64,000 nt of DNA, taken from assembly GCA_963726135.1 (NCBI GenBank), contig CAVSBE010000008.1, forward strand, positions 806,001 to 870,000, given 5' to 3'. The stretch comes from Bog-473 sp963726135 (lineage in GTDB: Bacteria > Actinomycetota > Acidimicrobiia > Acidimicrobiales > RAAP-2). Within the stretch, counting starts at the first letter, position 1, and each line of letters begins with the position of its first letter. Position numbers and translations under genes: made by a program. Positions 19,575-29,060 of the stretch are shown here, one piece after another. Below the pieces are notes generated by a model. That model made no database searches and was not told the DNA's origin. It was given only the letters and a program-made list of their open reading frames with translations.

Positions 19575-20417
19575 CTACCTGCCCTCGAATTGGGCCTGCT
19601 GCTTCTTCGCCTTGGCGGCGTACCCGGCCGCCATGTCCTCGCTCACGAACTCCACCGACGCGCTGAGCGCCTCGAACTTGAGCGCCTCGGGCAGGCCCCG
19701 GTAGGCGAAGGTGTCGATCGTGCGCTTGATCGACTGCACGGCGAGCGGCGCGTTGGCCGCAATGTCCGCCGCGATGCCCATGGCGGCCGGGACCAGCTCG
19801 TCGCGGGTGGTGACCTGCTGGACGATGCCGAGACGTTCGGCTGTCGCGGCATCGAAGCGACGCCCGGTCAGGGCCAGCAGCTTGGCGTGGCCGGCGCCGA
19901 CCTCGTGGGCCAGGCGGAGGTCGCCGCCGGCGTCGATGGAGACGCCGACCTGGGCCTCGGGCAGGGCGAAGATGGCGTCGTCGGCCGCCACCCGGATGTC
20001 GCACATGAGGGCGAGCTCGAAGCCGAAGCCGAGGCAGTAGCCGTGCACCGCGCAGACGATCGGCTGGGGCAGCTCGTAGAAGACCCGGAAGCGCTCGTGC
20101 ACCCAGCGCAGGCCCTCGTAGTAGTTGCGCACCTTCTCCGCCGGCGATCGGCCCGTCACGCGGTCCTCGGGCATGCCGAGGTCGATGCCCGCGCAGAAGG
20201 CCCGACCCTCGGCCTTGACGACGAGGACGCGGATGCGGTCATCGAAGCGGGCGCGGTCGGCCAGGGCGCCCAGCTGCCGCGTGGCCTCCCACGACCACAT
20301 GTTGAGCTTCTCGGGGTAGTCGAGAGTCAAGGTGCCGATGCCGCTGCCGTCGGTCGGGGGGTCGAGGCGGAGCTGCCAGTCGTCCTCGGGCAGCACCGGC
20401 TCGGTACGGATCGGCAT
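19575..20417 (-). CDS. Enoyl-CoA hydratase/isomerase family protein
   Basis: This 280-residue crotonase-fold protein has the CoA-binding and oxyanion-hole strands VLVVKAEGRAFCAGIDLG and CAVHGYCLGFGFELALMCD, then the second catalytic region IFALPEAQVGVSIDAGG. The acidic residue of PEAQ/VGV fits a hydratase or related activity. The N-terminal ~35 residues extend the core. ATG 20417 has a good AGGGGAGGG site. It diverges from an NMO-type flavoprotein across a KstR-like palindrome, so a joint role in fatty-acid, steroid or aromatic CoA-ester breakdown is inferred. The exact substrate is open. Confidence 0.85.
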   Translation of the reverse strand: MPIRTEPVLPEDDWQLRLDPPTDGSGIGTLTLDYPEKLNMWSWEATRQLGALADRARFDDRIRVLVVKAEGRAFCAGIDLGMPEDRVTGRSPAEKVRNYYEGLRWVHERFRVFYELPQPIVCAVHGYCLGFGFELALMCDIRVAADDAIFALPEAQVGVSIDAGGDLRLAHEVGAGHAKLLALTGRRFDAATAERLGIVQQVTTRDELVPAAMGIAADIAANAPLAVQSIKRTIDTFAYRGLPEALKFEALSASVEFVSEDMAAGYAAKAKKQQAQFEGR

Positions 20418-20490
20418 GTCCCTCCCCTGTCGCGACGGCTCCGGGGGGCACCGGCCCGTTCCGACCGCCCGGCACGATCGGCCGGAAAAA

Positions 20491-20508
20491 ACTAGAATCT
20501 GTTCTAGT
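20491..20508. promoter_or_regulatory. KstR-like TetR-family operator palindrome
   Basis: ACTAGAATCTGTTCTAGT has perfect 7-bp arms around TCTG. Its core TAGAATCTGTTCTA matches the published KstR pattern TnnAACnnGTTnnA except for one conserved base (T for C in the left half). It lies in the divergent region between the enoyl-CoA hydratase and the flavoprotein, 74 and 92 bases from their starts, and could repress both. No regulator gene lies in the window. Confidence 0.6.
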
Positions 20509-20600
20509 CCCCGGGGAGGCCCCGGGCAACCGGTCGTCCCGTCCTCGCGGATGGCGCAGACGGGCAAGAATCGACGGGTACCCAATTAGGAGGTCTCCCC

Positions 20601-21725
20601 GTGCACAACGAGCTTTGCGAACGCCTCGGGATCGAGTTCCCCATCTTCGCCTTCACCCACTGCCGCGACGTCGCGGCGGCCGTGAGCAACGCCGGCGGCA
20701 TCGGGGTGCTGGGCGCCGTCGGCTTCAGCGCCGAGGAGCTCGAGGTCGAGCTCACCTGGCTGGACGAGCACGTCGGCGACCGTCCCTACGGGGTCGACAT
20801 CGTCATCCCCGGCAAGTACGAGGGCATGGGCGAGCTCGACCCCGTCAAGCTCGAGGAGGAGCTGCGGGCGATGATCCCCGAGGAGCACCGCACGTTCGCC
20901 AAGAAGATCCTGGCCGACCACGGCGTGCCCGAGCTCGAGGGCGGTCCCCGGCGCGAGCTGCTGGGTTGGACGGCCGCCACCGCGGCGCCGCTGGTGGAGG
21001 TCATCCTGCGCCACGACAAGGTCAAGCTCGTCGCCAACGCGCTCGGCACGCCGCCCGACGACGTCATCACGCAGGTCCATGACCACGGGATGCTGATCGC
21101 CGCGCTGGCGGGGTCCGTGAAGCATGCGCTGAACCACAAGGCCGCCGGTGTCGACATCGTCATCTGCCAGGGCTCCGAGGGCGGCGGGCACACGGGCGAC
21201 GTCGGCTCCATCGTCCTGTGGCCCGAGGTCATAGATGCGGTGGCGCCACTGCCGGTGCTCGCCGCCGGTGGCGTCGGCAGCGGCCGCCAGATGGCGGCGG
21301 CCATGGTCATGGGCGCGGCGGGCGTCTGGACGGGCTCTCTGTGGCTGACCGTCGAGGAGGCCGACGTGCCGCCCAAGCAGATGGAGAGCTATCTCAGGGC
21401 CACGTCCCGCGACACCGTCCGGTCGCGGTCGTTCACCGGCAAGCCGTGCCGACTGCTGAAGAACGACTGGACCGAGGCCTGGGAGGCGCCGGGCAACCCC
21501 AAGCCGCTCGGCATGCCGCTGCAGATGATGGTGGCCATCGATTGCGTCTCGCGCGGCCACGCCTACCCCGAGGAGGCGCGCGACGTGAACTTCAACCCGG
21601 CAGGGCAGATCATCGGCCGGGCGACCCAGGTGCGGCGCACCAAGGACGTCGTGCTGGGGATGGTCGAGGAGTACATCGACGCGGTGGAGAGGCTGCAGCA
21701 GGTCAACGAGGGGGCCACTGCCTGA
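20601..21725 (+). CDS. Nitronate monooxygenase-family flavoprotein
   Basis: This 374-residue TIM-barrel flavoprotein starts LCERLGIEFPIFAFTHCRDV. The FMN-binding elements are NAGGIGVLGA, the glycine-rich CQGSEGGGHTGD loop, and VLAAGGVGSGRQMAAAMVMGAAGVWTG (given here as linked parts VLAAGGVGSG and MVMGAAGVW). The family oxidises nitronates, but actinobacterial members also work as enoyl reductases in steroid breakdown. GTG 20601 has a TAGGAGG site. The KstR-like operator upstream and divergent crotonase favour a CoA-ester catabolic role. The true substrate is not readable. Confidence 0.82.
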   Translation: MHNELCERLGIEFPIFAFTHCRDVAAAVSNAGGIGVLGAVGFSAEELEVELTWLDEHVGDRPYGVDIVIPGKYEGMGELDPVKLEEELRAMIPEEHRTFAKKILADHGVPELEGGPRRELLGWTAATAAPLVEVILRHDKVKLVANALGTPPDDVITQVHDHGMLIAALAGSVKHALNHKAAGVDIVICQGSEGGGHTGDVGSIVLWPEVIDAVAPLPVLAAGGVGSGRQMAAAMVMGAAGVWTGSLWLTVEEADVPPKQMESYLRATSRDTVRSRSFTGKPCRLLKNDWTEAWEAPGNPKPLGMPLQMMVAIDCVSRGHAYPEEARDVNFNPAGQIIGRATQVRRTKDVVLGMVEEYIDAVERLQQVNEGATA

Positions 21726-21806
21726 CCCGAGGTGCGGGCCCGGGACGGGGAGGCCGACGTCACGGGAGTGGCAGAATGCATGCCAGCCCACCTGGAGGTC
21801 GCGCCC

Positions 21807-22517
21807 GTGGCCGATGAAGGAGTCGAACGTGAACCGGCGGGGGGCCAGGGCAGGGCGGTGGGTTGGCACCCGGCGGGCGAGACGCCCAACGAGCAGGAGT
21901 ACTGGGACGGGGAGCGCTGGACGTCCCGGCGGCGGTGGGTCCACTCCGCCTGGGTCGACCTGCCGATGGAAGCCGACGAAAGCCCCGGCCGGGTCCAGCC
22001 ACCGAGGAGGCGCCGGGTGAGCACCGTCGCCGTGGTCCTGCTCGTGCTCGCGCTGGCGGCGCTCGGCGGCCTCGTGTTCGCCCTGACCACGGGGGGCAAC
22101 TCGGCCTCGCCCCCGTCTGCCACGCACCCGACGACCGTAGCGACGACACCGACACCGACATCGACACCGACCTCGATCGCCATCCAGCAGGCGTCCGCGG
22201 CGCAGGTCGCCGCCTGCGAGGCGGACGCCAAGACCGTCGAGCTCGCCCTGGCGGCCTATCAGGCCCAGAAGGGCGCCTATCCCTCGCCACCCGCACCGTG
22301 GGGCCCGGCCACCTACGCCGGCAACTACGCCGCCTTGACCTCCGCGGTCGGGGGCGGTCCCTACCTCGACGGCGGAGCGCTCTCCACGTCCCACTTCGTC
22401 GTCGAGTACGACTCGTCGGGCCACGTGTGGGTCACGCCCCCGGGGGGCTACGACACCTACGACCACGGCCAGGATTTCGACGCCAACCCCGACGTCTGCC
22501 AGGCGGCCGTCCGGTAG
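21807..22517 (+). CDS. DUF2510 membrane protein with pseudopilin-like exported domain
   Basis: About 236 residues. The N-terminal cytoplasmic part holds a DUF2510-type element (GWHPAGETPNEQEYWDGERW). A single membrane helix lies at about residues 71-94 (STVAVVLLVLALAALGGLVF), followed by a Thr/Pro linker. The exported domain includes AACEADAKTVELALAAYQAQ, KGAYPSPP and a late Cys, recalling the helix-loop layout of type II secretion pseudopilins. GTG 21807 has GGAGG seven bases upstream; ATG 21780 and GTG 21732 are alternatives. Function is unknown. Confidence 0.65.
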   Translation: MADEGVEREPAGGQGRAVGWHPAGETPNEQEYWDGERWTSRRRWVHSAWVDLPMEADESPGRVQPPRRRRVSTVAVVLLVLALAALGGLVFALTTGGNSASPPSATHPTTVATTPTPTSTPTSIAIQQASAAQVAACEADAKTVELALAAYQAQKGAYPSPPAPWGPATYAGNYAALTSAVGGGPYLDGGALSTSHFVVEYDSSGHVWVTPPGGYDTYDHGQDFDANPDVCQAAVR

Positions 22518-22578
22518 CGATCCTGCCCCCGCCGAAGGAACGTCGAAGCTGGCACGGGCGGCGTAAGGTGCCCTGCAT

Positions 22579-23238
22579 ATGGACCTCCACGAAGCCCTGT
22601 ACACGACGCGCGCCATGCGGAGGGTCAGGCCGGACCCGATCCCCCACGACGTCCAGGCCCGCATCCTCGATGCGGCCATCCACGCCCCCTCGGGCGGCAA
22701 CCAGCAGAACTGGCGCTTCCTCCTCCTCGACGACCCGGCCAAGAAGGCCGCCCTCGCCCCGCTCTACCAGCACGCCATGGGCGAGCTGTGGAAGTCGGTC
22801 TACAAGGACCAGCTCGACGCGGCCCGCGCCGACCCCGAGGCACCCGACTCCGTGCAGATCTTCAAGGTCCAGCGGTCGGCCCAGTGGCTGGCCGACCACT
22901 TCGAGGACGTCCCGCTCTACCTCTTCCCCTTCAGCCAGCACGACCCGACGGGCGGCTCCATCTACCCCGCTGTCTGGAGCGCCATGCTGGCCGCCCGGGC
23001 CGAGGGCGTCGGCACCTGCCTGACCGCGCTGCTGCAGTTCTTCCACCCGGCCGAGACCCTCGAGATCCTCGACGTGCCGACCGACGAGGGCTGGATCCTC
23101 TCGGGCACCGTGAGCTTCGGCTATCCGACCGGCACCTGGGGGGTCGGGTCGCGGCGCCCGGTCGACCACGTGTCGTACCGCAACGCATGGGGCGCCCCCG
23201 TCGGCTTCGAGGTGCCCGAGCCCCTGTGGCAGGGCTGA
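22579..23238 (+). CDS. Nitroreductase family protein
   Basis: This 219-residue FMN-dependent enzyme begins LHEALYTTRAMRRVRPDPIP, the usual TRRSxRxF-like start of the fold, then APSGGNQQNWRFLLLDD (flavin contact). A GSIYPAVWSAMLAARAEGVG helix and GWILSGTVSFGYPTG near the end complete it. The family uses NAD(P)H to reduce quinones, nitro compounds or enones; no substrate is evident. The following carboxyltransferase gene begins 13 bp before this stop, so the two are translationally coupled. Confidence 0.85.
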   Translation: MDLHEALYTTRAMRRVRPDPIPHDVQARILDAAIHAPSGGNQQNWRFLLLDDPAKKAALAPLYQHAMGELWKSVYKDQLDAARADPEAPDSVQIFKVQRSAQWLADHFEDVPLYLFPFSQHDPTGGSIYPAVWSAMLAARAEGVGTCLTALLQFFHPAETLEILDVPTDEGWILSGTVSFGYPTGTWGVGSRRPVDHVSYRNAWGAPVGFEVPEPLWQG

Positions 23239-25076
23239 CCGAGCTGACGGTGCCCTTCGCCGGCACCGTGCTGCGGGTCGCGGTGTCCCGCGGTGACCTC
23301 GTCGCACCCGGGGCCGTCCTCGTGGTGCTCGAGTCCATGAAGATGGAGCACGTGGTCGAGGCCGCCACGCCGGGCCGCATCGACTCGGTCAAGGTGCGGG
23401 TGGGCGATGCCGTGCAGACCGGAGACGTCCTCTTGTCGTTGACGGAGTCCGACGAGTCCGACGAGCCCGTCGCCGACGTCAGCGGCCGCGGCGACGGCGT
23501 GCCGGGCAACGCCCGCGCCGGGATACGGCCCGAGCTCGCCGAGCTGCGCGCCCGCGTCGAAGCGACGCGCGACGTCGGGCGGCCGGCGGCCACCGAGCGC
23601 CGGCACGCGCTCGGCCGGCGGACGGCGCGGGAGAACATCGAGGACCTCTGCGACCCCGGCAGCTTCGACGAGTACGGCGCACTCGTCATCGCAGCGCAGC
23701 GGGCGCGCCGCAGCACCGACGACCTCGTCGCCAACACGCCCGCCGACGGCCTGATCGCCGGGATCGGCCGGGTCAACGGCGACCTCTTCGACGGAGAACG
23801 GTCGCGCTGTGCGGTGCTGTCGTACGACTATTCCGTGCTGGCCGGCACCCAGGGCCAGATGAACCACAAGAAGAAGGACCGGCTCTTCGAGCTCGTCGAG
23901 CGCCTGCGGCTGCCGGTGGTCCTGTTCGCCGAGGGCGGTGGCGGCCGGCCGGGCGACACCGACATGGCGGTGGTCACCGGGCTCGACACCGAGGCTTTCG
24001 CCCGGTTCGGCGCGCTGAGCGGGCTCGTGCCGCTGGTGGGCATCGTGTCGGGACGCTGCTTCGCCGGCAACGCCGCGCTGCTCGGATGCTGCCACGTCAT
24101 CATCGCCACTCCCGACGCCAACATCGGAATGGGTGGGCCCGCCATGATCGAGGGCGGCGGGCTCGGCGTGTTCGCCCCCGAGGACGTGGGCCCGGTCTCG
24201 GTGCAGGTGCCGAACGGGGTGGTCGATGTCCTCTGCGCCGACGAGAAGGAAGCCGTCGAGGCGGCCCGCCGCTACCTCGCGTACTTCCAGGGGGACGTGC
24301 GCGAGTGGAGCGCACCGGACCAGGAGCTGCTGCGGGACGTCGTCCCCCCCGACCGGCGCCGGGTCTACGACGTGCGGCGGGCGCTCGAGCTGGTGGCCGA
24401 CGAGGGGTCGGTGCTCGAGCTGCGCCCGTCCTACGCACCCGGCATGGTGACCGCGCTGGCCCGGGTGGAGGGACGGGCGGTCGGGGTCGTCGCCAACAAC
24501 CCGATGCACCTGGCGGGGGCCATCGACGCCGGGTGTGCGGACAAGGCGGCGCGCTTCCTGCAGCTGTGCGAGGCGTTCGGGCTGCCCGTGCTGTCGCTGT
24601 GCGACACGCCCGGGTTCATGGTGGGGCCCGAGGCGGAGGAGACCGCCCTCGTGCGCCACGTGAGCCGCATGTTCGTCGTGGGGTCATCCATGACGGTGCC
24701 GTTCGCCTGCGTCGTGCTCCGCAAGGGCTACGGGCTCGGGGCCCAGGCCATGGCCGGCGGCTCGTTCCACCGGCCCCTCTTCACGGTGGCCTGGCCCACC
24801 GGCGAGCTCGGCGGGATGGGGCTCGAAGGCGCGGTGCGACTCGGCTTCCGCCGGGAGCTCGACCTCATCGATGACCCCGTGGAGCGCGAAGCGGCGTTCT
24901 CGGCCATGGTGGTCCGCGCCTACGAGCACGGGAAGGCGCTGCACGTGGCAGAGCACTTCGAGATCGACGACGTCATCGACCCGGCGGCCACCCGGGCCCG
25001 CTTCGTCCACGTGCTCGCTGCCGCGGGCCCACGGGCGGCGGGCGGCGGGCGGCGGCCGTTCGTGGACACGTGGTGA
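23226..25076 (+). CDS. Biotinyl-domain/carboxyltransferase fusion (acyl-CoA carboxylase beta type)
   Basis: This 616-residue fusion has a biotinyl domain at about residues 5-75 with the attachment motif ESMKMEH (biotin lysine at 39). A full acyl-CoA carboxyltransferase domain follows: GQMNHKKKDRLFELVER, ANIGMGGPAMIEGGGLGVF, then LCDTPGFMVGPEAEE and GYGLGAQAMAGGS in the C-terminal crotonase half. It transfers carboxylate from biotin to an acyl-CoA. BCCP is normally fused to biotin carboxylase, so this partnership is unusual; a separate biotin carboxylase subunit is needed and none is in the window. GTG 23226 overlaps the nitroreductase end. Confidence 0.85.
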   Translation: MAGLTELTVPFAGTVLRVAVSRGDLVAPGAVLVVLESMKMEHVVEAATPGRIDSVKVRVGDAVQTGDVLLSLTESDESDEPVADVSGRGDGVPGNARAGIRPELAELRARVEATRDVGRPAATERRHALGRRTARENIEDLCDPGSFDEYGALVIAAQRARRSTDDLVANTPADGLIAGIGRVNGDLFDGERSRCAVLSYDYSVLAGTQGQMNHKKKDRLFELVERLRLPVVLFAEGGGGRPGDTDMAVVTGLDTEAFARFGALSGLVPLVGIVSGRCFAGNAALLGCCHVIIATPDANIGMGGPAMIEGGGLGVFAPEDVGPVSVQVPNGVVDVLCADEKEAVEAARRYLAYFQGDVREWSAPDQELLRDVVPPDRRRVYDVRRALELVADEGSVLELRPSYAPGMVTALARVEGRAVGVVANNPMHLAGAIDAGCADKAARFLQLCEAFGLPVLSLCDTPGFMVGPEAEETALVRHVSRMFVVGSSMTVPFACVVLRKGYGLGAQAMAGGSFHRPLFTVAWPTGELGGMGLEGAVRLGFRRELDLIDDPVEREAAFSAMVVRAYEHGKALHVAEHFEIDDVIDPAATRARFVHVLAAAGPRAAGGGRRPFVDTW

Positions 25077-27508
25077 CGAGCCCAGAGGTCGAGCACCTCG
25101 TCGAGACGATGTCCCTCGACGAGAAGTGCTCCCTCACCGCCGGGGCCAGCCTGTGGTACCTCCCGCCGGTCGAACGCCTGGGCATCCCGGCGCTCAAGGT
25201 CTCCGACGGGCCGTCGGGCGTGCGGGGCGACAGCCTGATAGGCCGGCGCTCGCTGTCGCTGCCCTGTGGCATGGCCATCGGCGCGACCTGGAACCCACCC
25301 CTGGCGGAGCGCCTGGGCGAGGTGCTGGCCGCCGAGGCGCGCTCGAAGGGTGTCCATGTCCTGCTGGGCCCGACCGTCTGCATCCCGCGCACGCCCCTCG
25401 CCGGTCGCACGTTCGAGTCCTTCTCCGAGGACCCGCTGCTGACGGCCCGCCTGGCCGTCGCCTACGTCACGGGCGTGCAGGCCAATGGCGTGGCGTGCTG
25501 TATCAAGCACTACGCCTGCAACGACCAGGAGCACGAGCGGATGACGATCAGCGCCGAGGTGTCCGAGCGGGCGCTCCGGGAGATCCACCTCGTCGCCTTC
25601 GAGGCCGCCGTACGGGAGGGCGGCGTCTTGTCCGTGATGACCGCCTACAACAAGGTCAACGGCGTCTATTGCGGCGAGCAGCCCGACCTGGTCAACGGCG
25701 TGCTCCGGGGCGAGTGGGGCTTCGACGGGCTGGTGATGTCGGACTGGTTCGGGACGCACTCGACGGTTCCCGCCGCACTGGCCGGCCTGGACCTCGAGAT
25801 GCCCGGCCCGTCGGCCTGGCTCGGTCCCTCCCTGGCCGCCGCGGTGCGGGCGGGACAGGTCGACGAGGGTGTCGTCGACGCGCAGGTGGAGCACGTCCTG
25901 CAGCTGATGTACCGCATCGGGGTGCTCGACGGCCCGACGTCCCCCGGTGAGGAGATGGAGGAGGACGACCCGGCCCGGCGCGCCGTGGCCCGGGAGGTGG
26001 CAGCAGAGGCAACGGTGATGCTGGTGAACGACGGGCTCCTCCCGATCAGCCGGGACGAGGTCTCCAGCGTGGCCGTGATCGGGCCGAACGCGAGCCAACT
26101 CGCCATGGGTGGCGGCAGCTCGGAGGTGACACCGCATCGGCGCCGCAGCGTGGCCGAGGCGTTGGCCGAGCGGCTCCCCGCCGCCCGCATCACCTCTGAG
26201 GTCGGGTGTCGCATCGACCGTGGGCTGCCCGCCATCGACCTGAGGCTGCTCAACGGCGAGCGACTTCTCGTCGAGTACTTCGACAGCCCCGATCCACCGG
26301 AGTCGGACGGCCGGGCCGCGGTGGCGGCCGGCGTGGCCCACACGGCCCGCATCATGTGGATCGGGCCGCCGCAGCCCGGCCTGGAGATCGGCCGGTGTGC
26401 CGTGCGGATACGTGGGATCTTCACGCCGGACGTGTCCGGGCGGTGGCGGCTGGGGCTGGAGAGCGCCGGACGCTGCGTGCTGCGCATCGACGGTGCCGTG
26501 GTCGTCGACAACTCCGAGCCCAGCCGGGGCGCGGGCTTCTACGGGGCGGGCAGCGAGCCGGTCGAGGCCGAGTACGACCTCGAGGCGGGCCGCTCCTACG
26601 AGCTGGCGGTGCACCTGTGGCCGCGCTCGGCCTCCTCCCCCATCATGGGCGCCCGGATCGGCGCGGCGAAGACCCGACCCGGGCGACGAGTTCGAGCGGG
26701 CCGTCGAGGCGGCGGCCGCGTCCGACGTCGCCGTGGTCGTCGTCGGATCGAACGGGCAGTGGGAGTCCGAGGGGCACGACCGGCCCGACCTGGCCCTGCC
26801 GGGCCGCCAGCGCGAGCTGGTGGAGGCGGTCGTCGCCGCCAATCCACGCACGGTGGTCGTCGTCAACGCGGGCTCACCTCGTCGAGTTGCCCTGGGCCGG
26901 GCGCGCCGGGGCGGTGCTCGTGAACTGGTACCCGGGCGAGGAGGGTGCGGACGCGCTGGCCGAGATCCTGGTCGGGGACTCGGAGCCGACGGGACGTCTG
27001 CCCATCACGTTCCCGGTGCGCATGGAGGACGGGCCGACCGGCGCGGACGACAGGCGTTACCCCGGCGTCGACGGCAAGGTCCACTACGACGAGGGCGTCC
27101 TCGTGGGATACCGGCATTTCGAGACGGCGGGTGTGGCCCCTCTCTTCGCCTTCGGGCACGGCCTCTCCTACGGGGACATCGCCTACGACGACGTCGTGGT
27201 GTCGCCCGAGCGCGTCGACGGTGCGGCTCGTCAACAACGGTCGCCGACGCGGCACCGAGGTGGTGCAGGTCTACGTGCGCGCGCTCGACGCCCGGGTGGC
27301 CCGCCCCGACCGCGAGCTGGTCGGGTTCGTGAAAGTCGGGCTGGACGCCGGCCAGCAGGAGACGATCGGGGTGGAGCTGGGCGCTGCGGCCTACCGGTAT
27401 TGGGACGTGGATACCCACGGGTGGCGCTCCGACCACGGTCGTTACGAGGTGCTGGTCGGTTCTTCGTCGCGCGACATCAAGGCCAGCGCCATCGTCGACG
27501 TGACGTGA
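25070..27508 (+). pseudogene. GH3 beta-glucosidase with PA14-like insert, three frameshifts
   Basis: The first frame (to about 26680) has the GH3 TIM barrel: LKVSDGPSGVRG, HYACNDQEHER and the nucleophile Asp225 in LVMSDWFGTHST. A PA14-like beta domain follows at roughly residues 400-540. The alpha/beta sandwich and fibronectin-like end continue in three further frames: ASDVAVVVVGSNGQWESEG, LPWAGRAGAVLVNWYPGEEG, PLFAFGHGLSYGD, VVQVYVRALDA. Removing one base near 26680, 26873 and 27222 restores 811 residues, a standard length. It hydrolyses terminal beta-linked glucose or similar sugars. No signal peptide is seen, so it is probably cytoplasmic. It overlaps both neighbours at GTGA-type junctions. 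Confidence 0.8.
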
Positions 27509-28986
27509 CCGGCGACGAGCCCGCGGCGGCACGACCGTGGACCTGGACCTGGGACCGCCTCCTGGTCGAACCCCGGCGGCCCCAGGTCATCCGGGATCGC
27601 CCGAACGCGGCGTGGTTCGCCGTGGCCGCCGTGTGCGTCGGTGCGTTCATGGGCCAGCTCGATGCGTCCATCGTCACCGTCGCGCTCCCGACGCTGCAGC
27701 ACACCTTCGACGCGACGGTCGGCGCCGTCACCTGGGTCGGCCTGTCGTATCTGCTCGTGCTCGTGGCGACCGTGACCGCGGTGGGGCGCTTCGCCGACAT
27801 GTGGGGCCGCAAGCTCCTGTACGTCTACGGCTTCTTGATCTTCACCTTCGCCTCGGTGCTCTGCGGTCTGGCTCCCTCCCTCGGCGCCCTGTGCGGCTTC
27901 CGGGCGCTCCAGGCCGTGGGCGCGGCGATGCTGCAGGCGAACAGCCTGGCCATCATCGTGCTCGTGGTTCCGAGCCGGTCGCTCGGCAAGGCCATCGGGC
28001 TCCAGGGGACGGCCCAGGCGCTGGGTCTCGCCATGGGCCCCACCGTGGGCGGGCTGCTCCTGGCGGCCGGCGGGTGGCGCCTCATCTTCTTCATCAATAT
28101 CCCCTTCGGTCTCTTCGGTGCCGTGGCGGCGGTCCTCCTCGTGCCGAGGAGCCGGAACCTCCTGGCGCGGGTGCGCTTCGACTGGACCGGGCTCGCGATC
28201 TTCTTCCCGGCCGTGGCGGCGCTGCTCTCCGCGATCACGTTCGGGGCCGAGCACGGCTGGGGGTCGACGCTGATCGTGGGGCTCTTCGGGGCAGCCGTCG
28301 TCCTGGCCGTGCTCTTCGTCTGGCACGAGCGCCGGGACCGCGACCCGATGCTCGATCTCGGGCTGTTCCGCCGGGCCCAGTTCTCGACGGGGATCGCGAG
28401 CGGCATGGGGTCGTATCTCGTCATGTTCGGCGTGTTGCTCCTGGTGCCCTTCTACCTCGAGCGGGGGCTCGGTGCGGGCACGGCCCGGTCGGGCCTGGAG
28501 CTCATGGTCATGCCGCTGGCCTTCGGGATCGTGGCCCCGTTCGCCGGCCGGCTCGCCGACCGGGCCGGGGCCCGGCCCCTCACCGTGACCGGGATGGCGC
28601 TGGTGGCGGTGGCGCTCGCCCTCCTTGGCGCGCTCCGGCCGGGGACGGCGGTCTTTCTGCTCCTGCTCGCGGCGGTGGGGCTCGGGATGGGGCTGTTCAC
28701 CTCGCCCAACAACGCGTCGATCATGGGCGCCGCCCCGGGCCAGCAGGCCGGCATGGCCTCCGGGGTGTTGAACATGACCCGGGGGATGGGCACCGCCCTC
28801 GGCCTCGCGCTCACCGGGACCATCTTCGTGGTCGCCGGCGGGGATGCAGGGGGCCACGCCGGCGCCCAGCACGCCTTCACCGTGACGTCCTACGTACTGG
28901 CGGCGATCGCGGCCGGAGCGGGTGTCGTGTCGGCGCTGCGCTCGAACGGGCAACTGGCCAGCGCGACCCTGTCATCGGTCGAGTAG
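27505..28986 (+). CDS. MFS transporter, DHA2 (EmrB/QacA) family
   Basis: This 493-residue protein has about 14 membrane helices. The first carries the DHA2 hallmark GQLDASIVTVALPTLQ, and the loop after helix two has GRFADMWGRKLLY (motif A). Helix five has the antiporter motif GPTVGGLLLAAGGWRLIFF (motif C). The family exports drugs or metabolites against protons. The GTG start shares a GTGA overlap with the GH3 stop, so both belong to one transcript; the link between a glucosidase and an exporter is unclear. The 74-bp gap after it separates convergent genes. Confidence 0.88.
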   Translation: MTGDEPAAARPWTWTWDRLLVEPRRPQVIRDRPNAAWFAVAAVCVGAFMGQLDASIVTVALPTLQHTFDATVGAVTWVGLSYLLVLVATVTAVGRFADMWGRKLLYVYGFLIFTFASVLCGLAPSLGALCGFRALQAVGAAMLQANSLAIIVLVVPSRSLGKAIGLQGTAQALGLAMGPTVGGLLLAAGGWRLIFFINIPFGLFGAVAAVLLVPRSRNLLARVRFDWTGLAIFFPAVAALLSAITFGAEHGWGSTLIVGLFGAAVVLAVLFVWHERRDRDPMLDLGLFRRAQFSTGIASGMGSYLVMFGVLLLVPFYLERGLGAGTARSGLELMVMPLAFGIVAPFAGRLADRAGARPLTVTGMALVAVALALLGALRPGTAVFLLLLAAVGLGMGLFTSPNNASIMGAAPGQQAGMASGVLNMTRGMGTALGLALTGTIFVVAGGDAGGHAGAQHAFTVTSYVLAAIAAGAGVVSALRSNGQLASATLSSVE

Positions 28987-29060
28987 GAGATCGAAGGGAT
29001 TTCTCCGTGCGCCGGAGGCTCACCGGCGTCGCGACCGACGGACGGCGTCGCGGGCGGCGG

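Noticed and set aside
20586..22742. 718-residue minus-strand open frame
   Set aside because: It is antisense to the NMO-type flavoprotein and the DUF2510 gene, both with clear domains. High GC keeps the opposite strand open; the product is low-complexity Arg/Gly/Pro.
23121..24659. 512-residue minus-strand frame
   Set aside because: Antisense shadow of the carboxyltransferase gene, with no recognisable domain.
28987..29060. CGCCGG/CCGGCG hairpin as terminator between convergent genes
   Set aside because: Only 6 bp with an 8-base loop and no T run; not distinguishable from background GC.
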